Below, piece after piece: positions 1 to 6,304 of a stretch of 18,810 nucleotides of DNA. The position numbers and the translations under genes were made by a program. The notes beneath the pieces are model-generated. The model was not told the origin of the DNA and made no database searches. It saw only the letters and a program-made list of their open reading frames with translations. Origin of the DNA: MKRK01 sp001896915 (GTDB lineage Bacteria > Bacillota > Clostridia > Oscillospirales > Acutalibacteraceae); the NCBI GenBank assembly GCA_937973935.1, contig CALJJF010000273.1, positions 1-18,810 of the forward strand, read 5' to 3'. How positions within the stretch are numbered: position 1 is the stretch's first letter; each line of letters begins with the position of its first letter.

Positions 1-1
1 T

Positions 2-271
2 ACCCTCATTGAACGGCTGGCACCCGAAATCATCGGAACCCAGCGGAAAATGTATAAGGGCGTCAGCGCCAACGTGGATTTCTACAGCGGATTTGTGTAT
101 AGCATGCTGGGTCTGCCCCTGGAGCTGTATACCCCCATTTTCGCAGTGGCACGTATCAGCGGCTGGAGCGCCCACCGCATTGAAGAACTCATCAGTGCCG
201 GAAAAATCATCCGCCCGGCCTATAAGAGCGTCGCAAAGCACAAGGAATACACCCCCATCGGAGACAGGTAA
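2..271 (+). CDS. Citrate synthase, C-terminal fragment (5' end outside window)
   Basis: This is the last 89 residues of a citrate synthase; the frame is open to the left edge, so the start lies outside the window. Citrate synthase condenses oxaloacetate and acetyl-CoA to citrate in the cytoplasm, the entry to the oxidative arm of the TCA cycle and to glutamate synthesis. The visible part holds the family's C-terminal signature: NVDFYSG, whose Asp is the catalytic acid/base in known citrate synthases, followed by a GLPLELYTPIFAVAR helix, GWSAHRIEE, and a terminal IIRPAYKS segment matching the substrate-binding Arg-Pro region. The end YTPIGDR followed by TAA is a normal C-terminus. A methylcitrate synthase cannot be excluded from this fragment. 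A strong terminator follows after 13 bp, so this gene ends its transcription unit. Confidence 0.93.
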   Translation, partial: TLIERLAPEIIGTQRKMYKGVSANVDFYSGFVYSMLGLPLELYTPIFAVARISGWSAHRIEELISAGKIIRPAYKSVAKHKEYTPIGDR

Positions 272-284
272 TATCAGTACACGC

Positions 285-324
285 AAACACCGATTGCAGT
301 TTTTCTGCAATCGGTGTTTTGTTC
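285..324 (+). terminator. Rho-independent terminator after citrate synthase
   Basis: A perfect 15-bp stem (AAACACCGATTGCAG at 285-299 and its complement at 305-319) encloses a TTTTT loop. The 3' arm ends in a T-run (317-320) followed by GTTC. It starts 13 bp after the citrate synthase stop codon. No minus-strand gene ends here, so it is assigned to the plus strand. Confidence 0.88.
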
Positions 325-329
325 TATGT

Positions 330-509
330 GGGTAAACGCAACACATGATATAAGGAGACGAGGTGTATGCAATACGCTACAAGGTGTACGATCTTACGAT
401 GGCTTATTTTAGCCATGCCATGTACCACTTGGCGTCGTTGCGAACCGTTCCGCAGAATCGGTGCGGCAATCCGTTTCCCACTCTGCAACGGGAAACCCCT
501 TATTCTTCG
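330..509. other. Structured intergenic spacer, no assigned gene
   Basis: No recognisable gene lies between the citrate synthase terminator and the 3' end of the convergent DUF6809-like gene. On the plus strand an AAGGAG box (352-357) precedes an ATG at 367 by 9 bp and a GTG at 363. The reading frames behind them (62 codons to 555 and 90 codons to 635) run into the antisense of the next gene, and their Arg/Cys/Pro-rich products resemble no family I know. The spacer also holds three short inverted repeats in a row: GGCT/AGCC at 394-407, CCGCA/TGCGG at 450-466 and GTTTCCC/GGGAAAC at 473-496. It could be a structured RNA, a small ORF, or the remnant of an insertion. None of these is established. 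Confidence 0.35.
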
Positions 510-818
510 TTATCTCTCATCCCTTTTGTACTCATATACATTGTCGTCGCCATAACCGATATAAACTGCCGCCGTGATTTTTGCGCCCAGACGAAACCCT
601 TCCACAAAGCTTTCTCTTGCCGCCAGGGCTTCTGAATCCATTTGCAGCTCTGTTATTCGGGAAAACTTCTTTTGTTCTTCCGCTCCCATGCAGCTATTCA
701 GCTCGTCGTATATCTGATTGATTTTGTGTTGGCAGACCGCGTATTCCGACCCTTTGTCCACGGGCTTTTCCACCGGATGAATGTTGCCCCAGTATAGTTC
801 CTTGATGATGTTTTCCAT
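510..818 (-). CDS. DUF6809-like small protein, function unknown
   Basis: This is a 102-residue acidic soluble protein with no signal peptide or membrane segment. It begins MENIIKELYWGNIHPVE and carries ESFVEGFRLGAKI near residues 76-90. Together these look like the widespread clostridial DUF6809 family, whose members start with a similar ELYWGN/LYYGE segment and end with an F-x-x-GFRLGA helix. The assignment is from memory of the family, without a search. The middle (about residues 25-70) looks helical and could form a coiled coil. A GAAAGGA ribosome-binding site lies about 11 bp upstream of the ATG. A small ribbon-helix-helix regulator gene lies 144 bp upstream on the same strand. The biochemical role of the family is unknown to me. 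Confidence 0.72.
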   Translation of the reverse strand: MENIIKELYWGNIHPVEKPVDKGSEYAVCQHKINQIYDELNSCMGAEEQKKFSRITELQMDSEALAARESFVEGFRLGAKITAAVYIGYGDDNVYEYKRDER

Positions 819-854
819 ATTCTTTTATTTCCTTTCGTTATTGTCGCCTGCCAC

Positions 855-883
855 TTGAAAGAAAATGCAACATATGGTATAGT
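855..883 (+). promoter_or_regulatory. Promoter-like sequence on plus strand (TTGAAA-17-TATAGT)
   Basis: TTGAAA at 855-860, a 17-bp spacer and TATAGT at 878-883, with a TG dinucleotide one base before the -10 hexamer (an extended -10). It faces right, into the antisense of the ribbon-helix-helix gene, and no plus-strand protein gene follows it. A short hairpin (GGGAA/TTTCC, loop GAGCCG, about 943-958) followed by TTTTTTATTT lies roughly 60-80 bp downstream. The pair could therefore frame a short RNA, or it could be a chance match in AT-rich sequence. Confidence 0.35.
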
Positions 884-962
884 ATTTATGTTGATCATCC
901 TTTCGGTGATTGGCGTTGGGGATTCGGCTTCTTGCTTTCGTTGGGAAGAGCCGTTTCCTTTT

Positions 963-1145
963 TTATTTGTCGAGCTCGTCATAAATCCTGTCAATCCCAT
1001 TTCGGACAAGGTCGGAGGTTGTCATGTTCAACGCTTCCCTGCATTTTCGGATTTTTTCTTTCGTTTCCTTGTCAACCCGAATGAATATCCTGTCCTTCAT
1101 GGATGCTTCACCGGACGGCGGACGACCCATCCTTTTTTGCGTCAT
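963..1145 (-). CDS. Ribbon-helix-helix (CopG/Arc-like) DNA-binding protein
   Basis: This is a 60-residue basic protein with a typical ribbon-helix-helix layout. A MGRPPSGEASMKD basic N-terminus is followed by the beta-strand RIFIRVDKE, then two helices, TKEKIRKCREALNM and TSDLVRNGIDRIYDEL. Such proteins dimerise, insert the strand pair into the major groove, and often repress their own operon. Many are antitoxins or plasmid-type regulators. A GAGGTGA ribosome-binding site sits 5-6 bp before the ATG, and a near-consensus promoter lies just upstream. The DUF6809-like gene follows on the same strand. No recognisable toxin is adjacent, so a toxin-antitoxin role is only a possibility. Confidence 0.78.
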   Translation of the reverse strand: MTQKRMGRPPSGEASMKDRIFIRVDKETKEKIRKCREALNMTTSDLVRNGIDRIYDELDK

Positions 1146-1165
1146 TTGCTCACCTCACTTTTGTA

Positions 1166-1203
1166 CGCACTAATATAATAACTTATGAGCGCACATATGT
1201 CAA
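1166..1203 (-). promoter_or_regulatory. Sigma-A promoter of the ribbon-helix-helix gene, with flanking repeats
   Basis: Read on the minus strand, a perfect -35 TTGACA (1203-1198), a 17-bp spacer and a -10 TATTAT (1180-1175) precede the ribbon-helix-helix gene. The predicted start is near 1168. The pentamer GTGCG occurs twice on the minus strand, at 1194-1190 in the spacer and at 1170-1166 at the start site, 24 bp apart. Direct repeats around a promoter suit autorepression by a ribbon-helix-helix protein. The operator role is inferred. Confidence 0.7.
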
Positions 1204-1240
1204 GGGTTAATTTGAAATTTATTGAATTCTCTTCTATATC

Positions 1241-1283
1241 AGTAAAAAAGACACCCATATACAAAACCGTATATGGGTGTCTT
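1241..1283 (-). terminator. Rho-independent terminator of the hrcA-grpE-dnaK-dnaJ operon
   Basis: A perfect 15-bp stem (1248-1262 with 1269-1283) has a 6-base loop. On the minus strand it is followed by a run of six T (complement of 1242-1248), and it begins 6 bp after the dnaJ stop codon. There is no T-run on the other side, so it acts on the minus strand. Confidence 0.92.
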
Positions 1284-1289
1284 GACTCA

Positions 1290-2444
1290 TTAATTCTCGT
1301 CGCCGAACAAGGATTTGAATTTATTGAAAAAGCTGTGGCGTTTTTTGTAGTTTGTATCGCTGGTGGTGGCTTCGAATTCCTTGAGGATTTCCTTTTGCTT
1401 GTCGCTCAGATCCTTCGGCACCTCAATGACGATTTTTACAAACTCGTCGCCTTTTCCGCCGCCGTGGAGCCGTTGGATTCCCTTGCCCTTGAGCTTGAAC
1501 TCATCCCCGGGCTGGGTTCCTTCATGCACCGTGAATTTTACCTTGCCGTCCAGGGTGGGAACCGTGATGTCTGCGCCCAACGCCGCCTGGGAAAAGGTGA
1601 TCGGCACATCACAATGAACATTATAACCCCTCCGCTCAAAAATCGGATGGGGGCGGATGTTGATGTTGATATGCAAATCGCCGGAGGGACCGCCGTTTAC
1701 ACCGGCATCGCCCTGACCGCGAACCTGTAAAATCTGCCCTTCATCAATGCCTGCCGGGATGTTGATTTCCTGATCGTGGGCGCTGCGCACCCGTCCTTTT
1801 CCGCCACACGTCCGGCAGGGTTTTTCAATCTTCTTGCCCGTTCCGCCGCACTGGTCACAGACCTTTTGGGTCTGGATGGTGCCGAAGGGCGTTCTTTGTC
1901 CCACCCGGATCTGTCCCGAGCCGTTACAGGCGGAACAGGTTTTGGGGCTGGTGCCCTTTTCCGCTCCGCTGCCGGTACAATCGGAACAGGTCTTGATATT
2001 GGTCAAATTCAGGGTTTTGGTGCAGCCCTTTGCTGCTTCCTCAAAGGACAGAGTAATGGTGGCCGAGGTGTCGGCACCTCTTCTGGGTGCATTGGGGTTT
2101 GCACGCTGGGAACCGAAGCCGCCGCCGAAAAAGCTGGAGAAAATATCACCCAGATCCCCAAAATCTCCTTCAAAGCCGCCGCCAAAGGGACTTCCGCCCC
2201 CTGCGCCGTAGTTCGGATCAACACCGGCGTGTCCGAACTGGTCATACCGTCCCCGTTTCTGCTGGTCGGACAATACCTCATAGGCCTCGCTTGCCTCTTT
2301 GAACTTTGCTTCGGCTGTGGGATCATCCGCATTGACATCGGGGTGATATTTTTTTGCCGCCTGGCGGTATGCTTTTTTGATTTGTTGTTCATCGGCGCCG
2401 CGGTCAACTCCCAGCACCTCATAGTAATCTCGTTTGTCTGCCAT
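1290..2444 (-). CDS. dnaJ: Chaperone protein DnaJ (Hsp40)
   Basis: This is a full-length 384-residue type I DnaJ. DnaJ delivers unfolded clients to DnaK and stimulates its ATPase in the cytoplasm. The J domain spans residues 1-70 with the essential HPD motif at 34-36. A Gly/Phe-rich linker covers about 77-115. Four CxxCxGxG zinc-binding repeats lie at 153-160, 170-177, 196-203 and 210-217. The C-terminal client-binding and dimerisation domains follow, ending in a Lys/Phe-rich tail (NKFKSLFGDEN). The AAGGGTG ribosome-binding site is modest and lies 6 bp before the ATG. It is the last gene of the heat-shock operon, 149 bp after dnaK, and that gap contains a strong hairpin that may lower dnaJ expression relative to dnaK. 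A strong terminator follows. Confidence 0.98.
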   Translation of the reverse strand: MADKRDYYEVLGVDRGADEQQIKKAYRQAAKKYHPDVNADDPTAEAKFKEASEAYEVLSDQQKRGRYDQFGHAGVDPNYGAGGGSPFGGGFEGDFGDLGDIFSSFFGGGFGSQRANPNAPRRGADTSATITLSFEEAAKGCTKTLNLTNIKTCSDCTGSGAEKGTSPKTCSACNGSGQIRVGQRTPFGTIQTQKVCDQCGGTGKKIEKPCRTCGGKGRVRSAHDQEINIPAGIDEGQILQVRGQGDAGVNGGPSGDLHININIRPHPIFERRGYNVHCDVPITFSQAALGADITVPTLDGKVKFTVHEGTQPGDEFKLKGKGIQRLHGGGKGDEFVKIVIEVPKDLSDKQKEILKEFEATTSDTNYKKRHSFFNKFKSLFGDEN

Positions 2445-2538
2445 TTAATGCACCCTTTTACGGTTTATTTCATGTTTGCCGAACAATTCTATCCATTCTA
2501 TGTAGCAGCTTCGATCTTTGTACGGCTTTTAATCCTTG

Positions 2539-2564
2539 ATAGGCGGCCGAAAACGGCCGCCTAT
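2539..2564 (-). other. Perfect GC-rich hairpin between dnaK and dnaJ, no U-tract
   Basis: ATAGGCGGCCG (2539-2549) and its exact complement (2554-2564) form an 11-bp stem around a 4-base loop (UUUU in the minus-strand RNA). It lies 29 bp after the dnaK stop and about 95 bp before dnaJ. The minus strand continues CAAGGATTAAAAG with no T-run, so it is not a standard intrinsic terminator. It more likely protects the dnaK 3' end after processing or partly attenuates dnaJ. Confidence 0.65.
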
Positions 2565-2593
2565 TCCCACTGGTTCCGGAAAGATTAGAGTTT

Positions 2594-4435
2594 TTATTTC
2601 TTTTCGTCGTTCACATCGGTGAAGTCCGCATCGTATACATTTTCCTTGGGAGCTTCGCCCTGGGGTTCCCCTTGGGCTCCGCCGGCGGCCTGCTGTGCTT
2701 CGGCTGCCGCCTTGTAGATTTTTTCACTGACGGCGAAAACAGCTTTTTGCAGTTCTTCCTGCTTTGCTTTGATTGCTTCAATGTCTTCGCCCTTCAACGC
2801 TTCCTTCAAGGCTTCCGCCCCGTCGGTGATGGATTTCTTTTCGTCCTCCGAAATTTTGTCGGCATGCTCCTTGAGGGTTTTTTCGCTCTGATATACCATC
2901 TGGTCAGCACCGTTTCTGATGTCAATTTCTTCACGGCGTTTTTTATCTTCCGCTGCAAAACGCTCGGATTCCTTCACCGCCGCTTCGATGTCGTCTTTGG
3001 ACATATTGGTGCTGGAGGTAATGGTGATGGCTTGTTCCTTGCCGGTTCCCAAATCCTTTGCGGAAACGTGAACAATGCCGTTGGCATCTATATTAAAGGT
3101 AACCTCGATCTGAGGAATTCCTCTGGGTGCCGGTGCGATACCGTCCAGGTGGAAATTGCCGAGGGTCTTGTTGTCACGGGCAAATTCTCTTTCACCCTGC
3201 AGCACGTGAACCTCAACAGAGGTCTGACCGTCTGCCGCAGTGGAGAAAATCTGACTCTTTTTGGTAGGGATCGTGGTGTTGCGCTCAATGACCTTTGTGC
3301 TGACGCCGCCCATGGTCTCGATGCCCAGGGAAAGAGGAGTAACGTCCAGCAGTAACAGTCCTTTGACATCGCCGCCCAATACGCCGGCCTGAATCGCTGC
3401 ACCCACAGCGACACATTCGTCAGGGTTGATGCCCTTGAAGGGTTCTTTTCCCGTGAAGTTTTTGATGGCTTCCACAACAGCCGGAATACGGCTGGAGCCG
3501 CCGACCATGAGAACCTTATCAAGCTTATCCGCTGACAAGCCGGAATCCTTCAGCGCCTGACGGACAGGACCCATGGTGCTTTCCACCAAATCTGCTGTCA
3601 GCTCGTTGAATTTTGCTCTGGACAATGTCATTTCAAAGTGCTTCGGTCCGTTTGCATCCGCTGTGATGAAGGGCAGATTGATATCCGCAGAGGTTACGCC
3701 GGACAGATCGATCTTTGCCTTTTCCGCCGCTTCCTTGATGCGCTGCATTGCCATTTTGTCAGATTTTAAGTCAATGCCGTTTTCTTTTTTAAATTCGCTG
3801 ACAACATAATCCATCACTCTCTGGTCAAAATCGTCACCGCCCAGACGGTTGTTGCCCGCGGTTGCCAGAACCTCCTGCACGCCGTCACCCATTTCGATGA
3901 TGGAAACGTCAAAGGTACCGCCGCCGAGGTCATAAACCATAACCTTCTGGTCCTGTTCCTTGTCAATGCCATAAGCCAGTGCAGCCGCTGTCGGCTCGTT
4001 GATGATACGCAGAACCTCAAGACCGGCGATTTTGCCTGCGTCCTTGGTCGCCTGTCTTTGTGCATCGGTAAAATAAGCCGGAACGGTGATAACAGCCTGG
4101 GAAACCGTACCGCCAAGATAGCTTTCTGCGTCTGTTTTCAGTTTTTGCAGAATGAGCGCCGAAATCTCCTGGGGGGTATAGTTTTTGTCGTCAATTTTGA
4201 CGGTGTGACCGGTACCCATTTCTCTTTTGATGGATGAAATGGTGCGGTCCGGATTGGTAATGGCCTGGCGTTTTGCCACCTGACCGATCATTCTTTCTCC
4301 GGTTTTGCTGAACGCAACCACGGATGGTGTGGTACGTGCGCCTTCAGCGTTTGCGATAACGGTCGGCTCGCCGCCTTCCATGACTGCTACACATGAATTG
4401 GTTGTACCTAAGTCGATACCTATGATTTTTCCCAT
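2594..4435 (-). CDS. dnaK: Chaperone protein DnaK (Hsp70)
   Basis: This is the ATP-dependent Hsp70 that binds exposed hydrophobic segments of client proteins and works with DnaJ and GrpE. The nucleotide-binding domain shows IDLGTTNSC near the N-terminus, NEPTAAALAYG at about 146-156, the phosphate-2 motif DLGGGTFDVS at about 169-178 and VLMVGGSSRIP further on. The linker and substrate-binding domain follow from LLLLDVTPLSLGIETMGG, and the C-terminal lid ends in an Ala/Gln/Gly-rich tail (QQAAGGAQGEPQGEAPKE). It lacks the roughly 24-residue N-terminal insertion of Gram-negative DnaK, as expected for Firmicutes. I chose the ATG at 4435 (613 residues), because a GGAGG box (4448-4444) lies 8 bp upstream. 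An in-frame ATG at 4450 overlaps that box and has no ribosome-binding site. grpE lies 39 bp upstream. Confidence 0.98.
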   Translation of the reverse strand: MGKIIGIDLGTTNSCVAVMEGGEPTVIANAEGARTTPSVVAFSKTGERMIGQVAKRQAITNPDRTISSIKREMGTGHTVKIDDKNYTPQEISALILQKLKTDAESYLGGTVSQAVITVPAYFTDAQRQATKDAGKIAGLEVLRIINEPTAAALAYGIDKEQDQKVMVYDLGGGTFDVSIIEMGDGVQEVLATAGNNRLGGDDFDQRVMDYVVSEFKKENGIDLKSDKMAMQRIKEAAEKAKIDLSGVTSADINLPFITADANGPKHFEMTLSRAKFNELTADLVESTMGPVRQALKDSGLSADKLDKVLMVGGSSRIPAVVEAIKNFTGKEPFKGINPDECVAVGAAIQAGVLGGDVKGLLLLDVTPLSLGIETMGGVSTKVIERNTTIPTKKSQIFSTAADGQTSVEVHVLQGEREFARDNKTLGNFHLDGIAPAPRGIPQIEVTFNIDANGIVHVSAKDLGTGKEQAITITSSTNMSKDDIEAAVKESERFAAEDKKRREEIDIRNGADQMVYQSEKTLKEHADKISEDEKKSITDGAEALKEALKGEDIEAIKAKQEELQKAVFAVSEKIYKAAAEAQQAAGGAQGEPQGEAPKENVYDADFTDVNDEKK

Positions 4436-4474
4436 AAAAATTTCCTCCAAAATGATTCTATAAATTTGATTGTT

Positions 4475-4984
4475 TTAGTTTGCTACAACTACCATGGCGT
4501 GACGAAGCACCATGTCTTTGATTTTATAACCCTTCTGATAGACCTGTACCACCGTGTTTTCTCCCACGGTTTCGTCCTCCACATGGTTGACGGCGGAATG
4601 ATAGACCGGATCAAAGGCTTCTCCTTGGGGGTCGATTTCTTCTAGCCCCATTCCGGTCAGTGCGTCCACCAGTCCTTTGATGGTCATAGCGACGCCCTTT
4701 GCATATTCCTCGCCGGTATTTTCGGCGCCGGCCGCCCGTAAGAGATTATCGATGGACGGGATCAGGGATTTGATGGTCTGTCCCTTGACATATTCCGTCA
4801 GGGCTTCCCGCTCCCGTTCTGTCCGCTTTTTGTAATTGTCAAATTCCGCTGCGGTGCGAAGCAGCAGGTTTTTTTGCTCCTCCAGCTCCTTTTGTGCCTG
4901 TTCCAGCTCTGCACTGCCCTCTGTCTGTGCCTTTGGCTGTTTCACTTCTTTTTCCTCTGTATGCTCTGCCGCCTTTTTGGGCAT
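4475..4984 (-). CDS. grpE: GrpE, nucleotide exchange factor for DnaK
   Basis: GrpE releases ADP from DnaK and resets the chaperone cycle; it acts as a dimer in the cytoplasm. A charged disordered N-terminus is followed by a long coiled-coil helix (ELEQAQKELEEQKNLLLRTAAEFDNYKKRTERE), which holds the family hallmark EFDNYKKR. Next is the helical region IPSIDNLLRA, then the C-terminal beta domain with GEAFDPVYHSAV and VVQVYQKGYKIKDMVLRHAMV. Length is normal. Two in-frame ATGs exist. The AAGGAAGG box touches the one at 4993 directly but is 9 bp from the one at 4984, so I chose 4984 (169 residues). The alternative adds three residues. It lies 46-55 bp after hrcA and 39 bp before dnaK. Confidence 0.95.
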   Translation of the reverse strand: MPKKAAEHTEEKEVKQPKAQTEGSAELEQAQKELEEQKNLLLRTAAEFDNYKKRTEREREALTEYVKGQTIKSLIPSIDNLLRAAGAENTGEEYAKGVAMTIKGLVDALTGMGLEEIDPQGEAFDPVYHSAVNHVEDETVGENTVVQVYQKGYKIKDMVLRHAMVVVAN

Positions 4985-5030
4985 CGTGTTCATCCTTCCT
5001 TATGTTGGGTTCTTTGCAAAAATCATTCGC

Positions 5031-6059
5031 TCATTCCGACAGGGTTTCTGAAAGTAGTCTGCCGATGCTTTCCGCAAAATATTCAATGCTGGGGATTATA
5101 TGTTCATAGTCCATTCGATAAGGACCAATCACGCCGATGCTGCCGGTCTCTTTTTTACCGGTATTGTATCTTGCCACCACCAGGCTTGAGGGAACCAGCC
5201 CGCTCTTTTCTGTTTCCAGCCCGAGAAAAACCGCAAGCTCCTTGTCGTTCGTATCCAGCAGCGACAAAATCGAACGCCGTTTGTTCAATAATGTAAACAG
5301 CTCCTTGGCCCTGTCGCCGGAAAACTCCCGGTGCTGCAGCAAATTCAGCTCACCTTTTAAAAGAAGCTCGGTTTCACAAGCGTCCTTCACCAGTTCATAG
5401 ATGGTATACAGCATGGGACTGATGATGAGAACGGTGTCGCCGGCGGCGGCCGCCAGGCTTTGCACAAGGGCAGAGGTAAACTCAGAAAGGGGCATATTGT
5501 ATACCGTTGCTTGCAATAGTTCGGAAAAATGGTCAATTACCGTATCGGTAATGTCAAAATCGCTTCTTGAATTACGGCTTTTTACAATGCCGCTGGAGGT
5601 GACCAGCACAATCATTACCGTGCGGCGGTTCAACGTGAAAAAATCTATTTTTTTTATTACGCCGTTCTTGTCGGCGACGGTGGTGGAAATTACCGCACAT
5701 CGGGTCAGCTCAGACAGGGCGTTCCCTGCTTCGTCCATAAACCGGAAGGGATCATCCACAAAATCCGGCAGCATAGAATCAATATGTCTTTTGTCCTCCT
5801 CGGACAACGCGTAGCGGTTCATCAATTTGTCTACATACAACCGATACCCTTCCAATGTGGGAATTCTGCCCGCTGAGGTATGAGGCTGTTCCAACAGTTT
5901 CAGCTCCGATAATTCGCTCATCTCGTTACGGATGGTAGCCGAAGATAAATTCATATTTTCCATATCGCAAAGCATCTTAGACCCGACGGGTTCGCCGGTT
6001 TCAATATAGTTTTTAACAATCGCCGCTAAAATATTTAACTTTCTTTCATTCAGTGTCAT
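5031..6059 (-). CDS. hrcA: Heat-inducible transcription repressor HrcA
   Basis: HrcA binds CIRCE operators as a dimer and represses chaperone operons. In known systems its activity is kept up by GroEL, so titration by misfolded protein derepresses the genes. The 342-residue length is typical. The N-terminal winged-helix domain shows KLNILAAIVKNYIETGEPVGSKML, SSATIRNEMSELSELKLLEQPHTSAGR and PTLEGYRLYVDKLM (about residues 8-90). The GAF-like dimerisation domain follows, ending with SIGVIGPYRMDYEHIIPSIEYFAE. It is first in the operon, directly behind a perfect CIRCE, so it should be autoregulated. The ribosome-binding site (AAAGGT, about 12 bp upstream) is weaker than those of dnaK and grpE, which suits a repressor made in low amounts. 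Confidence 0.97.
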   Translation of the reverse strand: MTLNERKLNILAAIVKNYIETGEPVGSKMLCDMENMNLSSATIRNEMSELSELKLLEQPHTSAGRIPTLEGYRLYVDKLMNRYALSEEDKRHIDSMLPDFVDDPFRFMDEAGNALSELTRCAVISTTVADKNGVIKKIDFFTLNRRTVMIVLVTSSGIVKSRNSRSDFDITDTVIDHFSELLQATVYNMPLSEFTSALVQSLAAAAGDTVLIISPMLYTIYELVKDACETELLLKGELNLLQHREFSGDRAKELFTLLNKRRSILSLLDTNDKELAVFLGLETEKSGLVPSSLVVARYNTGKKETGSIGVIGPYRMDYEHIIPSIEYFAESIGRLLSETLSE

Positions 6060-6131
6060 ATTTACCAGCTTACCTTTCGCCTCGCTTTGATCTGTTCAAA
6101 GCATTCCTTGTGGTTTCTTTCCCGTATGATA

Positions 6132-6158
6132 TTAGCACTCACACTGTTCGAGTGCTAA
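6132..6158 (-). promoter_or_regulatory. CIRCE operator (HrcA binding site)
   Basis: TTAGCACTC (6132-6140), a 9-bp spacer and GAGTGCTAA (6150-6158) form the exact CIRCE consensus. The element lies just downstream of the predicted transcription start and about 73 bp before hrcA, the usual position. It implies HrcA control of the whole hrcA-grpE-dnaK-dnaJ operon. Confidence 0.98.
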
Positions 6159-6166
6159 CTGTCTAT

Positions 6167-6195
6167 AATTTACCACTCTGATTTCATTTTGTCAA
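6167..6195 (-). promoter_or_regulatory. Sigma-A promoter of the heat-shock operon
   Basis: On the minus strand, -35 TTGACA (6195-6190), a 17-bp spacer and TAAATT (6172-6167) are placed so that transcription would start near 6160, at the edge of CIRCE. The -10 is imperfect. An alternative hexamer, TTATAG, lies three bases further down. Confidence 0.78.
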
Positions 6196-6263
6196 GGGAT
6201 AAATTGTGAATTATTTGTTAAGATTCTTGACCTTGCCTGACCTTTGCAGCCAGACAAAAGGAT

Positions 6264-6293
6264 AGATGCATCGGTCCTTGGACCAATGCATCT
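6264..6293 (-). terminator. Hairpin/terminator after the PASTA pseudokinase gene
   Basis: AGATGCAT...GGTCC pairs with GGACC...ATGCATCT across 6264-6293. In the minus-strand RNA the stem is continuous, with one G-U wobble and a CAAG tetraloop. On the plus strand the same position would be a C-A mismatch, which supports minus-strand function. It lies 11 bp after the gene's stop. Only CCTTTTG follows, so termination may be inefficient. Confidence 0.6.
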
Positions 6294-6304
6294 TGGATTG
6301 TCTC

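Noticed and set aside
1776..2588. Long plus-strand open frame opposite dnaJ
   Set aside because: It is antisense to the well-conserved DnaJ zinc-finger and J domains, has no ribosome-binding site, and its product shows no family signature.
2672..3355. Plus-strand open frame of 227 codons opposite dnaK
   Set aside because: It is a shadow of the conserved DnaK substrate-binding domain; codon content mirrors dnaK and there is no start signal.
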